44,477 nucleotides of DNA from Bradyrhizobium diazoefficiens (GTDB lineage: Bacteria > Pseudomonadota > Alphaproteobacteria > Rhizobiales > Xanthobacteraceae), in NCBI RefSeq assembly GCF_018131015.1, contig NZ_JAFCJJ010000041.1, positions 1-44,477 of the forward strand, in the 5' to 3' direction. The first letter of the stretch is position 1, and every line of letters begins with the position of its first letter. The translations under genes were made by a program, and so were the position numbers. The notes under the pieces were generated by a model, which ran no database searches, was not told the origin of the DNA, and saw only the letters and a program-made list of their open reading frames with translations. Below are positions 32,958-41,986 of the stretch, one piece after another.

Positions 32958-33773
32958 TCATGTCGGTGCCGGCAGGTCGTCCGGCATCAGCGCCGGCCAG
33001 TGGCCGCCGTCGTCGTCATTGGCCACTTGTACCAACTGCGGGACTATGTCGGTGAGGATGCCGGCGGCCGAGCCCGGCCGCACCGCAGCGAGCCGGGCGA
33101 GGCACCCCGCCAGCACGGCGGCGGCGCCGCTGGTCTCGCCGGGTGGTCCGGCTTCCGTGAACAGCGTGGTGGCGCAGGCCATGTCACCCGTCAGGCGCAG
33201 CCGCTGACTGGTCGCGCTGACACGCAAGCCCGCCGGTGTGCGCTCGGCCACGCCGACGCTGACCACCTCGCGCAGGATGGCCGGCCACACCATGCCTTCG
33301 CGGTGCGCGCCATGGAGCCTTCGCCAGTTGCCGGCCGGCGCCAGCGTCAGCACGCCGGCGGCGCGCAGTGCAGCGATCCGCTGCTGGAGCAGGCTGCCCC
33401 GGAACGCGGCGTCGGACGCGAGACAGCTCTGGTCGCCGAGCGCGACGCAGACGATGCCGATGGCATGCTGCGCATGCTGTTCCACGATCCAGGCGAAGGC
33501 ATCGGCGAGCCGGTCGCGGTCGCGCAGCACGCCCCGCCGGTCGGTCACCTTGACCGGCACCAGCGCAGTGCCGGGCGCAATGCCGAGGATGGTCGACGCC
33601 ACGGCCGTGCCATGACCGCAAGGGTCCGAAGTGTCGGCAGCATCGCCCTCGCCGGACAGGTTGATGCCCGGGCCGTCCGCGAGCCCGGCCGCAAGACCGG
33701 AATCGACCACCGCGATGGCCCACCCCCGGCGACCCCCATCGTTTGCCGTCTGAGCCTCGCTGTGCGCCTTCAT
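32958..33773 (-). CDS. Minimal S8 (subtilisin-like) serine peptidase
   Basis: 271 aa with a full catalytic set: Asp24 in AIAVVDSGL, His54 in PCGHGTAVAS, oxyanion Asn149 in APAGNW and nucleophile Ser215 in GETSGAAA. It has no signal peptide and no inhibitor prodomain; the protein begins just before the Asp motif. Secreted subtilases need both, so this one is probably cytoplasmic and acts on a specific partner, as do subtilases in some toxin, RiPP and anti-phage operons. It converges on the 1185-aa protein gene. Whether it processes that protein, the P47-like protein or something else is not known. High GC shows it belongs to the left, not the NTPase island. Confidence 0.88.
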   Translation of the reverse strand: MKAHSEAQTANDGGRRGWAIAVVDSGLAAGLADGPGINLSGEGDAADTSDPCGHGTAVASTILGIAPGTALVPVKVTDRRGVLRDRDRLADAFAWIVEQHAQHAIGIVCVALGDQSCLASDAAFRGSLLQQRIAALRAAGVLTLAPAGNWRRLHGAHREGMVWPAILREVVSVGVAERTPAGLRVSATSQRLRLTGDMACATTLFTEAGPPGETSGAAAVLAGCLARLAAVRPGSAAGILTDIVPQLVQVANDDDGGHWPALMPDDLPAPT

Positions 33774-33995
33774 CGTCGGTTTGACATCCTCGTGTCTGTC
33801 CTTGGTGGGCTGGTCACGTCCTGATCTTAAAAATCGTCATGTAGCAGGAGTTTATCCCAACCATGTACCGCAGCGAGGTTGAGCCTTTGCGGGCTATGAA
33901 CAAAGCAGGAACAAAGCTAAGGTTGTTCAAGGCGCGTTGTTGAGCGGTACAGTTGCGCGCAAACTAAGCGAATCATTTTTTCAAGCTCATTTCTC

Positions 33996-36900
33996 GTGAC
34001 CAGAAAGCCGGTACCAAAAGCAGCCAAGGCCTCGAAGAAGCGGCCTGTGAAGCAAGTAAAAAAGCGATCGTCGCGACCGAGCACGACGCGGTCGACGGCT
34101 GGGCCGGGTTTTGACTTCGAGGATAGGGTTGCGGCGTGGCTGCTCTTGAAAGCCCTTACGGGAGAGCAACTGCCTGCTGTCGAGGGCACCGCTGAGCGGC
34201 TCCAGATGCAGGTCGAGGCGCTGCACTGGGCGATCGACGACATCTTGTTGACCACGCGAGTATCGCAGGACGATCAGCGGCAACTTGCAATCTCGTGCAA
34301 GAGCAACGAGCAAGTTACGGCGTCGGCTTTGCCGGCCGACTTTATCGGACGGTGCTGGGCGCAATGGGGCCAACCCGATCCCAATCCAATGCAACGGGGT
34401 AAGGATCGTTTGCTGCTGGTGACGCGGCAGCAAAACAACGCGTTCATGGCGACATGGAGCGACCTTAAGAACGCGGCTGGAAAGGCTGACGATGCGTTGG
34501 CGCTCGGAAGGATGCGCGCAACGGGAAAGCATCGGGCAGTCTTCGACAGTGTGAAAGACCCCGCTAAAGATGCGGGAATGACGGTTAGCGATAGCGACGT
34601 TGCGGTGCTGATCCGCATGATCGATGTCGTTCCCCTAGACTTTCACATCGCGCTTTCAAAGGACGAGACAAGCGCCGTTCGTCAGGCGCGCACACTACTC
34701 GTTAGCGGGAGTCCGACTGAGGGCAAGAAGCTCTGGGATGCGTTGGTCGCACTGGCCACAAAAACCCGTCTAGGCGGTGGGACGTTAGACCTGTCCGAGG
34801 TGTGGCGCGAGCTCCGTGCTACCTTCTCACTTAAGAATCATCCCGATTACAGCGGTTCATGGGATCGCCTTCGGGCTATCACTGCCGACTACCGAGACGA
34901 AATTCAAACGGAATTGCCCTCGAACTATTCCCTCAAGCGGGAAGCAGACGCCAACCGGCTAAAAAAGGCGATCGCGGATGAACCGGCCTGCGTCGTGTAC
35001 GGTGAATCCGGTACTGGCAAATCGGCCCTTGTCCGGATGGTGCTGGACTCACAATTTCCTGACGCAACGCAAGTCTGGCTCGGACCCGAACAGCTTGAAA
35101 CCGCCCTAAGCGAAGTGAGGCGAACTGCCTTCGGCCTTACCGCACCGTTGCTTGACGTGCTGCGCTCAAGCGCAACACCAGCAACGATTCTGGTTGTCGA
35201 CGCCGCCGAACGCCTCACTGAAGGCTGCGTGTTGAAAGCAAAGGGCCTTATCGCGACGCTCGCCGCCAACATCGCTACGATAGGCTGCCGCGTTCTGATT
35301 GTGGGGCAATCGGACGCAGGGGTCAGCGGCACTCTGCAACAATTGGCGGGTTCGGCCTCGCCGGCCACGGTCGAAATTCCGCGCCTGGAAGCAAGCGAAG
35401 TTTCCGAGGTGCTTTGGGCGACGGATGGCTTGCAATGGCTGGCGACGCAAGATGACGCGGTTGAAGCCCTTAGAAATCTCAAGGCATTGGCATGGGTGAT
35501 AGACGGCGCGGCACTGTTCCAGGCGACGAGTGGCGCGCAACAGCTTTCGCTAACGACGATAGCGGATCGGCTTTGGCCTTACTGGACAGGGAACAAACCC
35601 TCACTCCAACGGCTGCTAATGAAGCTCGGCGAACGCGAAGCATCCTTCGAGCATAGTTTTGCGCTCACAAGCTTCGATAGCGGTGAGGCTACGGAACTCA
35701 ACGCGCTTCCAAAGGCGTGTCCTCTTAGAAATAGTTCTAACAACCGATTTCAGTTTGAGCATGATCTGGCTGCAGACTGGGCGCGTTTTCAGCGCCTGAA
35801 GCAGGATAACCATGACGTAAAGGCTTGGGCTGGCCTAGCTGGCAATCCTTTATGGAATAATGCGTTGCGCATGCTGGGCCAGTACCTCCTGCGGCAACCC
35901 AACGGCATCCGCATACAATGGGACGTTGCGCTGGAGGAGGCTGAGCAACTGCACGATACCACACCACTGGCAGCCGATATCTTGCTGGATGCGCTCTTTC
36001 TAGATCCGAATGCCGAGTTATTCTTGAATGACCACGCGGATATGCTGTTCACGAACAACGCGACGCGGCTCAAGCGCCTGCTTCGCCGCTTCGAGCATGT
36101 GGCATCGGTACCCGGTAGCCAGCCGATCTCGCCAGTCGGCGGTCTCGACATCAGCCTCTACCTTGAGGCGCAGTATCGCACGCCAATCTATGTGCGTTGG
36201 CCCGCGATCGCAAAGTTCCTGACGCGACACCGTGATCGCATTGTCGCGCTGACGTCGCCTGTTGTGGCCGCTGTGTGCGAACGGTGGTTGACCACAACCC
36301 CCGTAGGCATGCCGTTCCGCAAGGAGTTCGCGGAAATTGCCCTAGCTTCGGCCCGGGAGCTGCAATACGCAAATGAAGTGACGATCATCTGGTCTCGCGA
36401 CCCGGAAAAGGCCGTCTATGGCGCAGCTTTCGCGAGTGCTGGCGACCTTCCCGATGAGGTGGCGGAGTGGTCACTTGAAATGATTCAGCGAAGGCCGCTG
36501 CGCGCCGATATTGTCGCAAGGGTGCGCGAATTCAGGAGGCGAGAAGCGGAAGAGCACCGGAAGAAGTTGGAAACCGATCCTAAGTACCGAGCAAAACTCG
36601 CCGAACGAAAGACATCGTTTTCTCCCGCGTTTCCATCGGCAAGGAAGCTGCCGCCTTGGCCGCTGGGCCCGCAGCGCAGGGTGGAAACGCACTTCCGTGA
36701 AACCGTTCTGGGCTCGCCGCAGTTTCAGGTTTTGATGCGCGCGCGGTCAGCGGCTGCGTCGGAAGTTCTTGTTGCTGCAATCATCGAGGATTCTCCGGAG
36801 GAGGAATACCGAAGCAGCATACGCATCGACGACGACCTTGGCATCGAGTACGAGCATGAGAGTTACCCAACCGCTTACTGGAAAAGCCCCTTCTTCGCGT

Positions 36901-39299
36901 TCCTACAAATCGATCCGGACACCGCTTTAGCCGGGCTAAACGAGCTCGTTAACTTTTGTACCGAGCGATGGGCGCATCAAGCGATCCGCTCGGGCGACTC
37001 TCCAACAAAGCTCACATTCGCGCTGGCTGACGGCACCGTCCGGGAGTTTACCGGCGACTACGGCGTATTTGCATGGTCGCAGGAAAACTCCAATCGCAAC
37101 GGTCAGCTTTTCTCAGCGCTTGCCGGGTTGGAAAAGTGGTTATGCATGCTAGTCGACCGAGGCATGGACATAACCCACTATCTTGATAGCCTGCTGCGTA
37201 CCTCACACTCACTCGCAGTGCTTGGGGTCTTGGTCAACGTCGGCAAATATAAGCCTGACCTATTCAAGGGGCCGCTAAAACCGCTTCTTGGTGATGATGC
37301 GCTTTATTTCTGGGACCATTACCGGGTCGAGAATGCGCCAGCGGGCGTGGATATGTCGAGCTGGGCCCGCGGCGGAGAGCTGATGTTTCAGATGGGCCGG
37401 GATTGGGTCTTGGCGCCATATCGGAAAGCGAAGCTGCAACAGCTTGCGGCTAGCGTCCTCGTACAGGATGTTGATGTTGCCCGGTATCTGCTGACCGCGA
37501 CCGCCAAATGGGAAGCGCCAAAGCTAGAGAAGGAGGCTGTCGAGTTTCGGATGTTGGTGGCCGAGCTTGATCATCGTAACTACGCACGTACGCTCGACCC
37601 GGCTTCCGGCGCGGAAACGATGGAGTTTCAGTACCCAGCCGAAGTGATGAGAGCTGCCCAAACGTTTAACGACGGAGTTAGCTTGGCCCGGCAGATAAAT
37701 GAACTGCCATACAAATGCCAATCAGCCCTCAATAGCCCCAAAACATTGACATCCAATTCTGCGCCGTACCTGGCAGAAATGATGGACCTCGCCAGCGGTA
37801 ACATAGACATAAAACTAACAGATGATTTCAAGAAGCTTGCGCGCGTCGCAGCGGCGGCCACCTTGCTTGTTAAGGTACCCGAGTGGCTGGAGGAGCACGC
37901 CGACGTCGCGCAACGCGCGCGCGCAATCATCAATTCTGTAGTGGAGGGAATAGGGACGGATTCCAAGGATCATCGCTCGCGATCGATCCGGGGTGCGCCG
38001 GAGCTCGAATTCACAGCGCACGTCGTAGCTGAGGATTGGATCGCTGCACCGTCGAAGGAGACTGACGAAGCCGTCATGCGGATTATGACCAGCGGCAGTG
38101 ATGCCGCTGTCATAGTTCTGTTTAACTTAGCCTATCGTAGTCGGGAAGCGCTTGGTAGCGCATGGTGGCGCCTCCTTTTCCTTGCGATCCTGCGCGCGGG
38201 CCTGTCTATCTTGGCGCCTCGATATGGCGACGAGGACGACATCGAGCCGCGCTGGCAGCGCTGGCTACGTTGGCTCCGCACGCGGCGGATTTCCGGCCTT
38301 TCGGCATCGATCGGGAGCGTCAATCCGCTCGGAATCGCAGAGCGGGTTGAGAGATTTGAACGGAGGCGGTGGAAATTGCGGTATGCCCGGGATGGATACA
38401 GAGGAGCAATTGAGCCAGATCGAAGGATATCGGGAGGCCTGGACACACATTTTCTCGGAAAAGCTTTCGGATGGCTATTCGCAGAAGGCGGCGAGCGACC
38501 CAGCCTGGGCGAGCAGGCGACGCTTCTCGGCGCGTTCTGGTCTCATGAAGTTTGGTGTCTGCGCGGAAGCACGGATGATGATGACGACGACTTCAAATCT
38601 AGAGGACAGCTAGGCCACTCAATCGTCTGGGCGCTGGCGCAGCTTGCACTATCGTCGCCGGTGCGAACGGCTCATGAAATTTGGAAACCGGTCTTTGCCA
38701 TTGGCCCAAAGGGACATCAGGCCATTGATGCGTTTCTTACGCAGTGGTTTTTGTTGATCAAAGAGCTAACCGACGTTGCAGACTTCGAGAAACGCTGGCG
38801 GCCCATGATTGAATACGTGCTGGACAATGAGCAGTGGGCGGCCAACGGTAAGTGGCATTATGCTCAGCAGCTTGAGCGTAAAGTTCTAGGCTTTGGCGCC
38901 ACGGATTATATCGCGCGCGCCCCAAAGCATGCAGATCTGATCGGCGGCATGCGAGATCTTTACAGGGTTTGGGCCCAGACACGGCTGCCCTCCAATCAAG
39001 ACAACATGGCTGGATTCTGCTTTTTTCTAAGCTCCGACGCGGGCCGCGTGCTCCGAATGGAAGGGCTCGAATGGATTGCCACCGTCATGCGCTCCGATCC
39101 CGAAGCCGGAAAATGGTACCGGGAATCCACCTCCAACGCATTCATGGGACTGTTGGAAGCTGCCGTCTTGGAAGATGCCGGCGAACTGACGAAGAACCCG
39201 ACCGCTCGGCAAGCCCTTGTCGATCTCACCGCCCATGCTGTAGCGCGCCAGCTACCGCGGGCACTAGCTCTGCAGGAACGCGTCCGCCGGTTGCGCTAG
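33996..39299 (+). CDS. Large nuclease-STAND NTPase, candidate antiphage defence protein
   Basis: 1767 aa from GTG 33996. A Lys/Arg-rich start is followed by a Cap4/DUF4297-like nuclease region: GFDFEDRVAAWLL (Glu42), AIDDILL (Asp81/82) and LAISCKSN (Lys102), in PD-(D/E)XK order but with Ser in place of the Glu/Gln. A P-loop NTPase follows: Walker A GESGTGKS (336-343), Walker B TILVVDAAERL (Asp402), and the STAND-like RFQFEHDLAADWARF (584-598). Residues ~600-1767 form a long helical-repeat-like sensor region. Avs-type defence proteins share this nuclease-NTPase-sensor plan. Codons are clearly less GC-rich than in neighbours, a sign of transfer. It is alone, with a tRNA-Val gene downstream. It could also act against plasmids. 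Confidence 0.8.
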   Translation: MTRKPVPKAAKASKKRPVKQVKKRSSRPSTTRSTAGPGFDFEDRVAAWLLLKALTGEQLPAVEGTAERLQMQVEALHWAIDDILLTTRVSQDDQRQLAISCKSNEQVTASALPADFIGRCWAQWGQPDPNPMQRGKDRLLLVTRQQNNAFMATWSDLKNAAGKADDALALGRMRATGKHRAVFDSVKDPAKDAGMTVSDSDVAVLIRMIDVVPLDFHIALSKDETSAVRQARTLLVSGSPTEGKKLWDALVALATKTRLGGGTLDLSEVWRELRATFSLKNHPDYSGSWDRLRAITADYRDEIQTELPSNYSLKREADANRLKKAIADEPACVVYGESGTGKSALVRMVLDSQFPDATQVWLGPEQLETALSEVRRTAFGLTAPLLDVLRSSATPATILVVDAAERLTEGCVLKAKGLIATLAANIATIGCRVLIVGQSDAGVSGTLQQLAGSASPATVEIPRLEASEVSEVLWATDGLQWLATQDDAVEALRNLKALAWVIDGAALFQATSGAQQLSLTTIADRLWPYWTGNKPSLQRLLMKLGEREASFEHSFALTSFDSGEATELNALPKACPLRNSSNNRFQFEHDLAADWARFQRLKQDNHDVKAWAGLAGNPLWNNALRMLGQYLLRQPNGIRIQWDVALEEAEQLHDTTPLAADILLDALFLDPNAELFLNDHADMLFTNNATRLKRLLRRFEHVASVPGSQPISPVGGLDISLYLEAQYRTPIYVRWPAIAKFLTRHRDRIVALTSPVVAAVCERWLTTTPVGMPFRKEFAEIALASARELQYANEVTIIWSRDPEKAVYGAAFASAGDLPDEVAEWSLEMIQRRPLRADIVARVREFRRREAEEHRKKLETDPKYRAKLAERKTSFSPAFPSARKLPPWPLGPQRRVETHFRETVLGSPQFQVLMRARSAAASEVLVAAIIEDSPEEEYRSSIRIDDDLGIEYEHESYPTAYWKSPFFAFLQIDPDTALAGLNELVNFCTERWAHQAIRSGDSPTKLTFALADGTVREFTGDYGVFAWSQENSNRNGQLFSALAGLEKWLCMLVDRGMDITHYLDSLLRTSHSLAVLGVLVNVGKYKPDLFKGPLKPLLGDDALYFWDHYRVENAPAGVDMSSWARGGELMFQMGRDWVLAPYRKAKLQQLAASVLVQDVDVARYLLTATAKWEAPKLEKEAVEFRMLVAELDHRNYARTLDPASGAETMEFQYPAEVMRAAQTFNDGVSLARQINELPYKCQSALNSPKTLTSNSAPYLAEMMDLASGNIDIKLTDDFKKLARVAAAATLLVKVPEWLEEHADVAQRARAIINSVVEGIGTDSKDHRSRSIRGAPELEFTAHVVAEDWIAAPSKETDEAVMRIMTSGSDAAVIVLFNLAYRSREALGSAWWRLLFLAILRAGLSILAPRYGDEDDIEPRWQRWLRWLRTRRISGLSASIGSVNPLGIAERVERFERRRWKLRYARDGYRGAIEPDRRISGGLDTHFLGKAFGWLFAEGGERPSLGEQATLLGAFWSHEVWCLRGSTDDDDDDFKSRGQLGHSIVWALAQLALSSPVRTAHEIWKPVFAIGPKGHQAIDAFLTQWFLLIKELTDVADFEKRWRPMIEYVLDNEQWAANGKWHYAQQLERKVLGFGATDYIARAPKHADLIGGMRDLYRVWAQTRLPSNQDNMAGFCFFLSSDAGRVLRMEGLEWIATVMRSDPEAGKWYRESTSNAFMGLLEAAVLEDAGELTKNPTARQALVDLTAHAVARQLPRALALQERVRRLR

Positions 39300-39621
39300 C
39301 GGAAGGCCTGCCGCAGCACGCAATCTAATTGCGTTGCGCATTCCAGCTGACGCGCTTCGCGCAATGACGACGGAGAGGACGGCGGGAAGGGAGAGGTCGC
39401 GTGCGGCTTAGCCGGCGGCGCGGGCCACTCTCTCGATGATGCCATCATGCTCCTGTTTTGCCCGACGTGTCAACCGAAATTTCGGAAAAGACGTAACCCA
39501 TTGATCCGACTGGGACCGGATTCAGTGCATGGGGTTGTTTTCGACATTTTTGATCGGACGGCCCCGACAGCCGGTCAGGCTCGGGTCTTCGTCAACAACC
39601 GGAAGAGGGCAGGAGGATGGA
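39300..39621. other. Gap between NTPase gene and tRNA-Val
   Basis: 322 bp with no supported gene; the 72-aa frame at 39447-39665 runs through the tRNA. The stretch 39448-39500 (TGCTCCTGTTTTGCCCGACG onward) resembles a segment I have seen repeated between Bradyrhizobium genes. No integrase remnant or copy of the tRNA 3' end was found by eye. GC rises again here, marking the right edge of the low-GC island. Confidence 0.4.
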
Positions 39622-39696
39622 TGGTGGGCGCACAAGGGATCGAACCTTGGACCTCTCCCGTGTGAAGGGAACGCTCTCCCGCTGAGCTATGCGCCC
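39622..39696 (-). tRNA. tRNA-Val(CAC)
   Basis: Minus strand. The acceptor stem GGGCGCA/TGCGCCC is perfect, D-stem GCTC/GAGC, anticodon stem TTCCC/GGGAG with one G-T pair, and loop TTCACAC giving anticodon CAC (reads GTG). T-arm CAAGG-TTCGATC-CCTTG is complete, discriminator A, and CCA is encoded (39622-39624). The 3' end points left toward the low-GC NTPase gene, the usual side for integrated islands. Confidence 0.97.
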
Positions 39697-39859
39697 GGGA
39701 CCATCATGCGAGACCGGCCGGACCTTGTCGGCCGGCCGGCGCATCAGAGCCCGCGATTTAGAAGTGCCGGCCAAGGGTGTCAAGTTTCCCGGCGCTGTCA
39801 GGCCCGAAAACCTTCCGCAAGTCACGCAAGCGGCGGGGAAACCCGGGAATTCCACCGGC

Positions 39860-41161
39860 TCAGGCGCCCTGCTGGCGGGCGCGGGAGGCGTGGGCCTGCA
39901 GCGCGCGGATGCGTTCGGCGAGCGTTCCGCCGCCTTCGGGGAGGGGGCTCGCGGCCGCGCCGTTGGTTGCGGCGGCGTCATTGGCCGGGCGCGGCGCCGG
40001 TTTTGGCGGCTGGCCGGCTTCGGTCGCCAGCAGCGCCTCGATCGGCGAGTTCGGGCCTTCGAGCTGCATCGCGAGCTTGGCCACCTCGGCGGCGATGTCG
40101 TTGATGCGCTCGCGCAACAGCGCATTCTCCATGCGCTCGGTGGCCCAGGAGCTTTCCGCCTGGCTCTGGATCACATTGACGTCGCGCTGCAATTTTGCGC
40201 GCTCGTCGTGCACGGCGCGGAGCTGCGTCTCCAGCGCCGCCTTCTCGGTGCGCAGCGCCTCGACCGCGACTGAGGCCTTGCCGCCGCTCAAGGTCGCGAT
40301 CTCGGCGCGCAGCTCCTTGATGGTGCGCTCGGCGGTCTCGCTCGCCTGGCGCAGCTCGGTGTTCTCGTGCTCGCGCTCGGTGAGCAGCTTGCCCTGTGCG
40401 GCAAGGCTCGCTTCGAGCTCGACGATGCGGCCGGAGAGTGCCTCGGCGTCCTTGACCTGCTGAGCCAGCTGGCTGTCGAGTTCGGTGACACGCTGGCCCA
40501 GATTGTCGACGCGCCCGCGGGCATCGCCGAGCTCGCGCGAGGCGGTCTCCGATTCCGAACGCTCCTGCGTCAGCCGCGTCTGGGTGGCCGCGAACTCCTT
40601 CTCGGCATCGCCGACGCGGTTCTTCAGCTCCTCGATCTGCGCGCGCACGGCGAGCAGCTCGACCTGGCGGGTCTCCGCCATCATCGAGCGGTTGGACAGC
40701 TCGGAATTGATCCTGGCGAGCTCGGCCTGCTTGTCGACCAGCGCGATCTCGGCCTCGCGCAGCGCGGCGGTCTTGGCCTTGAAATCCTCCTCGGTGATAC
40801 GGAGCTGCTCCTTCACCGCCTTCTCGCGCGCCTCCAGCGCGAAGATCGTGGCGTTCTTCTCGCCAAGCTCGATCTTCATGCGGTTGATGGCGTCGCTCTT
40901 CTTGCCGAGCTCGGCGAGCTGGCTGGTGGTCTTGTTCTTGAGCTGCTCGACGCTCATTTCGAGCCGGCGCGCCGACATGGCGAATTCGGCGCGGAGCTGG
41001 TCCTTGTCGGCCTGGATCTCGGCCATCGACAGCGGGGTCGCCGCCTCGAGCCGCCGCGTGGTCAGGCGCACGGCGCGGTTATGCACCAGCGGCACGATGG
41101 CAAGCCCGCACAGCATCGACAGCAGGAAGCCGATCGCCAGGTACATGATCGGTTCGACCAT
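39860..41161 (-). CDS. Membrane-anchored long coiled-coil protein
   Basis: 433 aa. One N-terminal membrane span (about 5-25, MYLAIGFLLSMLCGLAIVPL) is followed by ~330 residues of nearly continuous heptads rich in Glu, Leu, Ala, Arg (from AEIQADKDQLRAEFAM to LLRERINDIAAEVAKLAMQLEG). A Pro/Ala-rich tail ends in a short helix (LAERIRALQAHASRA). It looks like a cell-envelope spacer or scaffold with the coil in the cytoplasm (positive residues follow the span). I do not recognise a named function; such proteins seem kept in Bradyrhizobium relatives. No partner gene is evident; DUF1134 lies upstream in the same direction. Confidence 0.85.
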   Translation of the reverse strand: MVEPIMYLAIGFLLSMLCGLAIVPLVHNRAVRLTTRRLEAATPLSMAEIQADKDQLRAEFAMSARRLEMSVEQLKNKTTSQLAELGKKSDAINRMKIELGEKNATIFALEAREKAVKEQLRITEEDFKAKTAALREAEIALVDKQAELARINSELSNRSMMAETRQVELLAVRAQIEELKNRVGDAEKEFAATQTRLTQERSESETASRELGDARGRVDNLGQRVTELDSQLAQQVKDAEALSGRIVELEASLAAQGKLLTEREHENTELRQASETAERTIKELRAEIATLSGGKASVAVEALRTEKAALETQLRAVHDERAKLQRDVNVIQSQAESSWATERMENALLRERINDIAAEVAKLAMQLEGPNSPIEALLATEAGQPPKPAPRPANDAAATNGAAASPLPEGGGTLAERIRALQAHASRARQQGA

Positions 41162-41278
41162 GGGCCAGAACTCCAGAACTCAAGGAAAAATTTACCAAAC
41201 GACATTGCATGGCGGGCCGGCAAAAAGCCAGCCCCGCCCTGTCGTTAACGTGAATCCGGAAGGGGACGCTGAGGGGGC

Positions 41279-41884
41279 CTAGAACGGGTTCCAGGTCGCC
41301 CGCGGGGTGTATTTGAGGTAGCCGATATTGGCGCCCAGCCGCAGGCCGAGGCCGGATCGGATCGGCACCAGCACGATGTTGTTGGCGGTGAGCGCGGTCA
41401 TGCCGAAGCCGCCGATGATGTAGGCCGAGCCGTCGATGCCGGCGAAGCGCTGGTAGATCGCGTTGGTGGCGGGCAAATTGTAGACCAGCGTCATGGTGCG
41501 CGCGCCGTCGCCGCCCCAGTCGAAGCCGAGCGAGGGACCCTGCCAGTAGACGCGCAAATCGCCGGCATTCTTGGTGTAGAGCGTGCCCTCGCCATAGCGC
41601 AGGCCGGCAACGAAGGCGCCGGAACCTTCCTCACCCAGGATGTAGCCGTTGGGCAGGCCCCATTGGCTCACCGCCTTCTCGATGATCGAGGCGAGCCCGC
41701 GCGAGACGTTGCCGAAGAAGCGATGGCCGGCGGTCACGAGCTCGTCCGGCCCATAGGTGTTGGGCGTCGGGGTCCGCTGCGGCGGAGGCAGATTGGCCGG
41801 CGGCGCCTGCTGCGCGGAAGCTGGCACGATCCAGCCGACCAGCGCGGCAAGCGCGATCGCGGCAAGGCGTGATGCGAACGTCAT
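41279..41884 (-). CDS. DUF1134 secreted protein
   Basis: 201 aa with a signal peptide (ALAALVGWIVPASAQ), a Pro/Gln-rich linker, then the DUF1134 domain: NTYGPDELVTAGHRFFGNVSRGLASIIEKAV, GLPNGYILGEEGSGAFVAGLRYGEG and DWGGDGARTMTLVYNLP. This resembles the YSC84/SYLF lipid-binding fold in its repeated Gly-rich strands. The full family length is present. It is probably periplasmic or outer-membrane associated. The ATG has AGGGG upstream. It reads toward the coiled-coil gene 117 bp downstream. Confidence 0.85.
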   Translation of the reverse strand: MTFASRLAAIALAALVGWIVPASAQQAPPANLPPPQRTPTPNTYGPDELVTAGHRFFGNVSRGLASIIEKAVSQWGLPNGYILGEEGSGAFVAGLRYGEGTLYTKNAGDLRVYWQGPSLGFDWGGDGARTMTLVYNLPATNAIYQRFAGIDGSAYIIGGFGMTALTANNIVLVPIRSGLGLRLGANIGYLKYTPRATWNPF

Positions 41885-41986
41885 AAAAAACCCCTGGTAT
41901 CGAAATCCGGTTTAACCTTGTGCCAACAGGCATGGCTCTAGGTTGCGCCGGGTGTCCCCTCGACTCGGATGTTATCCGCAGCAACT

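Noticed and set aside
33804..33812. TGGTGGGC near the left edge of the low-GC gene, also present at the tRNA-Val 3' end, as an att site
   Set aside because: Only about 8 bases match and the sequences differ on both sides; this length is expected by chance.
33863..33943. 26-codon open frame upstream of the large NTPase
   Set aside because: The possible GGAG is 12 bases from the ATG and the peptide shows no recognisable pattern; not enough for a gene or leader peptide call.
39447..39665. 72-aa plus-strand frame next to tRNA-Val
   Set aside because: It runs into the tRNA gene and ends in the translated tRNA sequence, a known artefact.
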